DNA from: Celerinatantimonas yamalensis
GTDB taxonomy: Bacteria; Pseudomonadota; Gammaproteobacteria; Enterobacterales; Celerinatantimonadaceae
Direction: 5' to 3'
Assembly: GCF_046054155.1 (NCBI RefSeq)
Contig: NZ_JBEQCT010000001.1
Coordinates: 372,001-436,000 of the forward strand
Length of the DNA: 64,000 nucleotides
Position 1 is the stretch's first letter. Each line of letters opens with the position of its first letter. Both the position numbers and the translations under genes were made by a program. Below the pieces are notes generated by a model. That model was not told the DNA's origin, did no database searches, and saw only the letters and a program-made list of their open reading frames with translations. This document shows, in pieces, positions 63,698-64,000 of the stretch.

Positions 63698-64000
63698 ATG
63701 ATCAAGGCGCTTTTTACTCAATTATACATTGCGATGTTAAGCGTGTTCGCCGTGATAGCCCTCAGTGGTTGTGTATCAAACGATACAGCTGTGCTTACTA
63801 ATGCTCAAGATGTTCACCTGCTCCCTAAAACTAAAATGGCCAATTCTGATTGGCATCCACAAACGCTGATGGTGAGCCGAGATACACGTTATCCATTGAT
63901 TGTAGGAAGCTTAATGCGTTTTTCACCTGCCATGTTAAAAGGGACTGCTGAGTTTAAAGGTGCGTTAAAGCAGAACTACCATTGGTTGACCCAGGAACTG
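63698..64000 (+). CDS. Lipoprotein, N-terminal part (gene cut by window end)
   Basis: ATG at 63698 opens 101 codons that run off the window. A signal peptide (IKALFTQLYIAMLSVFAVI) ends in the lipobox ALSGC, so the mature N-terminus is lipidated at Cys25. The mature part (LLPKTKMANSDWHPQTLM and onward) is not one I recognise. Ribosome site weak. Probably a lipoprotein of the envelope; function unknown. Confidence 0.75.
   Translation, partial: MIKALFTQLYIAMLSVFAVIALSGCVSNDTAVLTNAQDVHLLPKTKMANSDWHPQTLMVSRDTRYPLIVGSLMRFSPAMLKGTAEFKGALKQNYHWLTQEL

Noticed and set aside
1..64000. tRNA genes, rRNA genes and CRISPR arrays
   Set aside because: I looked for tRNA T-arm patterns and for regularly spaced direct repeats and found none. 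A covariance-model scan would be needed to exclude small noncoding RNAs.

Overview
The window looks like a chromosomal segment of a Dam/SeqA-type gammaproteobacterium. Conserved blocks point that way: adk-hemH-gsk, fur, fldA-ybfE / ybfF / seqA-pgm, ydiJ-ydiI(menI), pabB-nudL-sdaA, cysB, tmaR and rhlE. SeqA is confined to such lineages, and protein lengths and motifs track E. coli, Vibrio and Aeromonas closely. I would guess a marine relative of the Vibrionales, Aeromonadales or Celerinatantimonadaceae, but the genus cannot be settled from sequence alone. I saw no rRNA, tRNA, CRISPR array, intact insertion sequence, prophage or replication origin.

Layout. 1-11.8 kb is a loosely packed accessory stretch: a racemase tail, an unknown membrane protein, a SulP transporter behind a broken small ORF, a polyphosphate:AMP phosphotransferase, a WrbA-like flavoprotein, three GNAT acetyltransferases plus a GNAT remnant around an MccF-like carboxypeptidase, and a MetE-like methyltransferase under a tandem MetJ operator. 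11.8-18.2 kb holds cbpA, a divergent MFS/ArsR pair, a homocysteine methyltransferase-permease pair and ddlA. 18.2-34.8 kb is mostly housekeeping, entered through an IS4-type transposase remnant: adk, hemH, gsk, tmaR, a degenerate HD-GYP protein, ubiX-rudS, fur, a lytic transglycosylase, fldA-ybfE, ybfF, seqA-pgm and glgP. 34.9-41.6 kb has an overlapping astE-btuC-btuD operon, a small basic protein and ydiJ-menI.

The most interesting locus is 43.1-45.5 kb on the minus strand. It is a four-gene overlapping operon: a small membrane protein (apparently with an ATT start), an Amidoligase_2-family COOH-NH2 ligase, a PuuD/C26-type glutamine amidotransferase-like hydrolase, and a YqaA membrane protein. 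The ligase-hydrolase pairing is a known but uncharacterised gene neighbourhood. The two flanking membrane proteins suggest an envelope-linked amide-forming and amide-cleaving system. rhlE follows. 47.5-55.3 kb is accessory again, with a decayed satD gene behind a phased half-site array, an intact DUF3307-like partner, yecE, several small enzymes and two long gene-poor gaps. From 55.3 kb to the end it is core: yaiI, an orphan histidine kinase with a coiled-coil membrane partner, cysB, sdaA, nudL, pabB, a class I fumarase and a truncated lipoprotein gene.

Methionine and sulfur themes recur: a MetJ-operated MetE-like enzyme, an MmuM-like methyltransferase, CysB, SulP and the tRNA thiouridine eraser RudS. 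They are scattered rather than one regulon. Coordinates use starts chosen by ribosome-binding site and family length where the longest reading frame was implausible.
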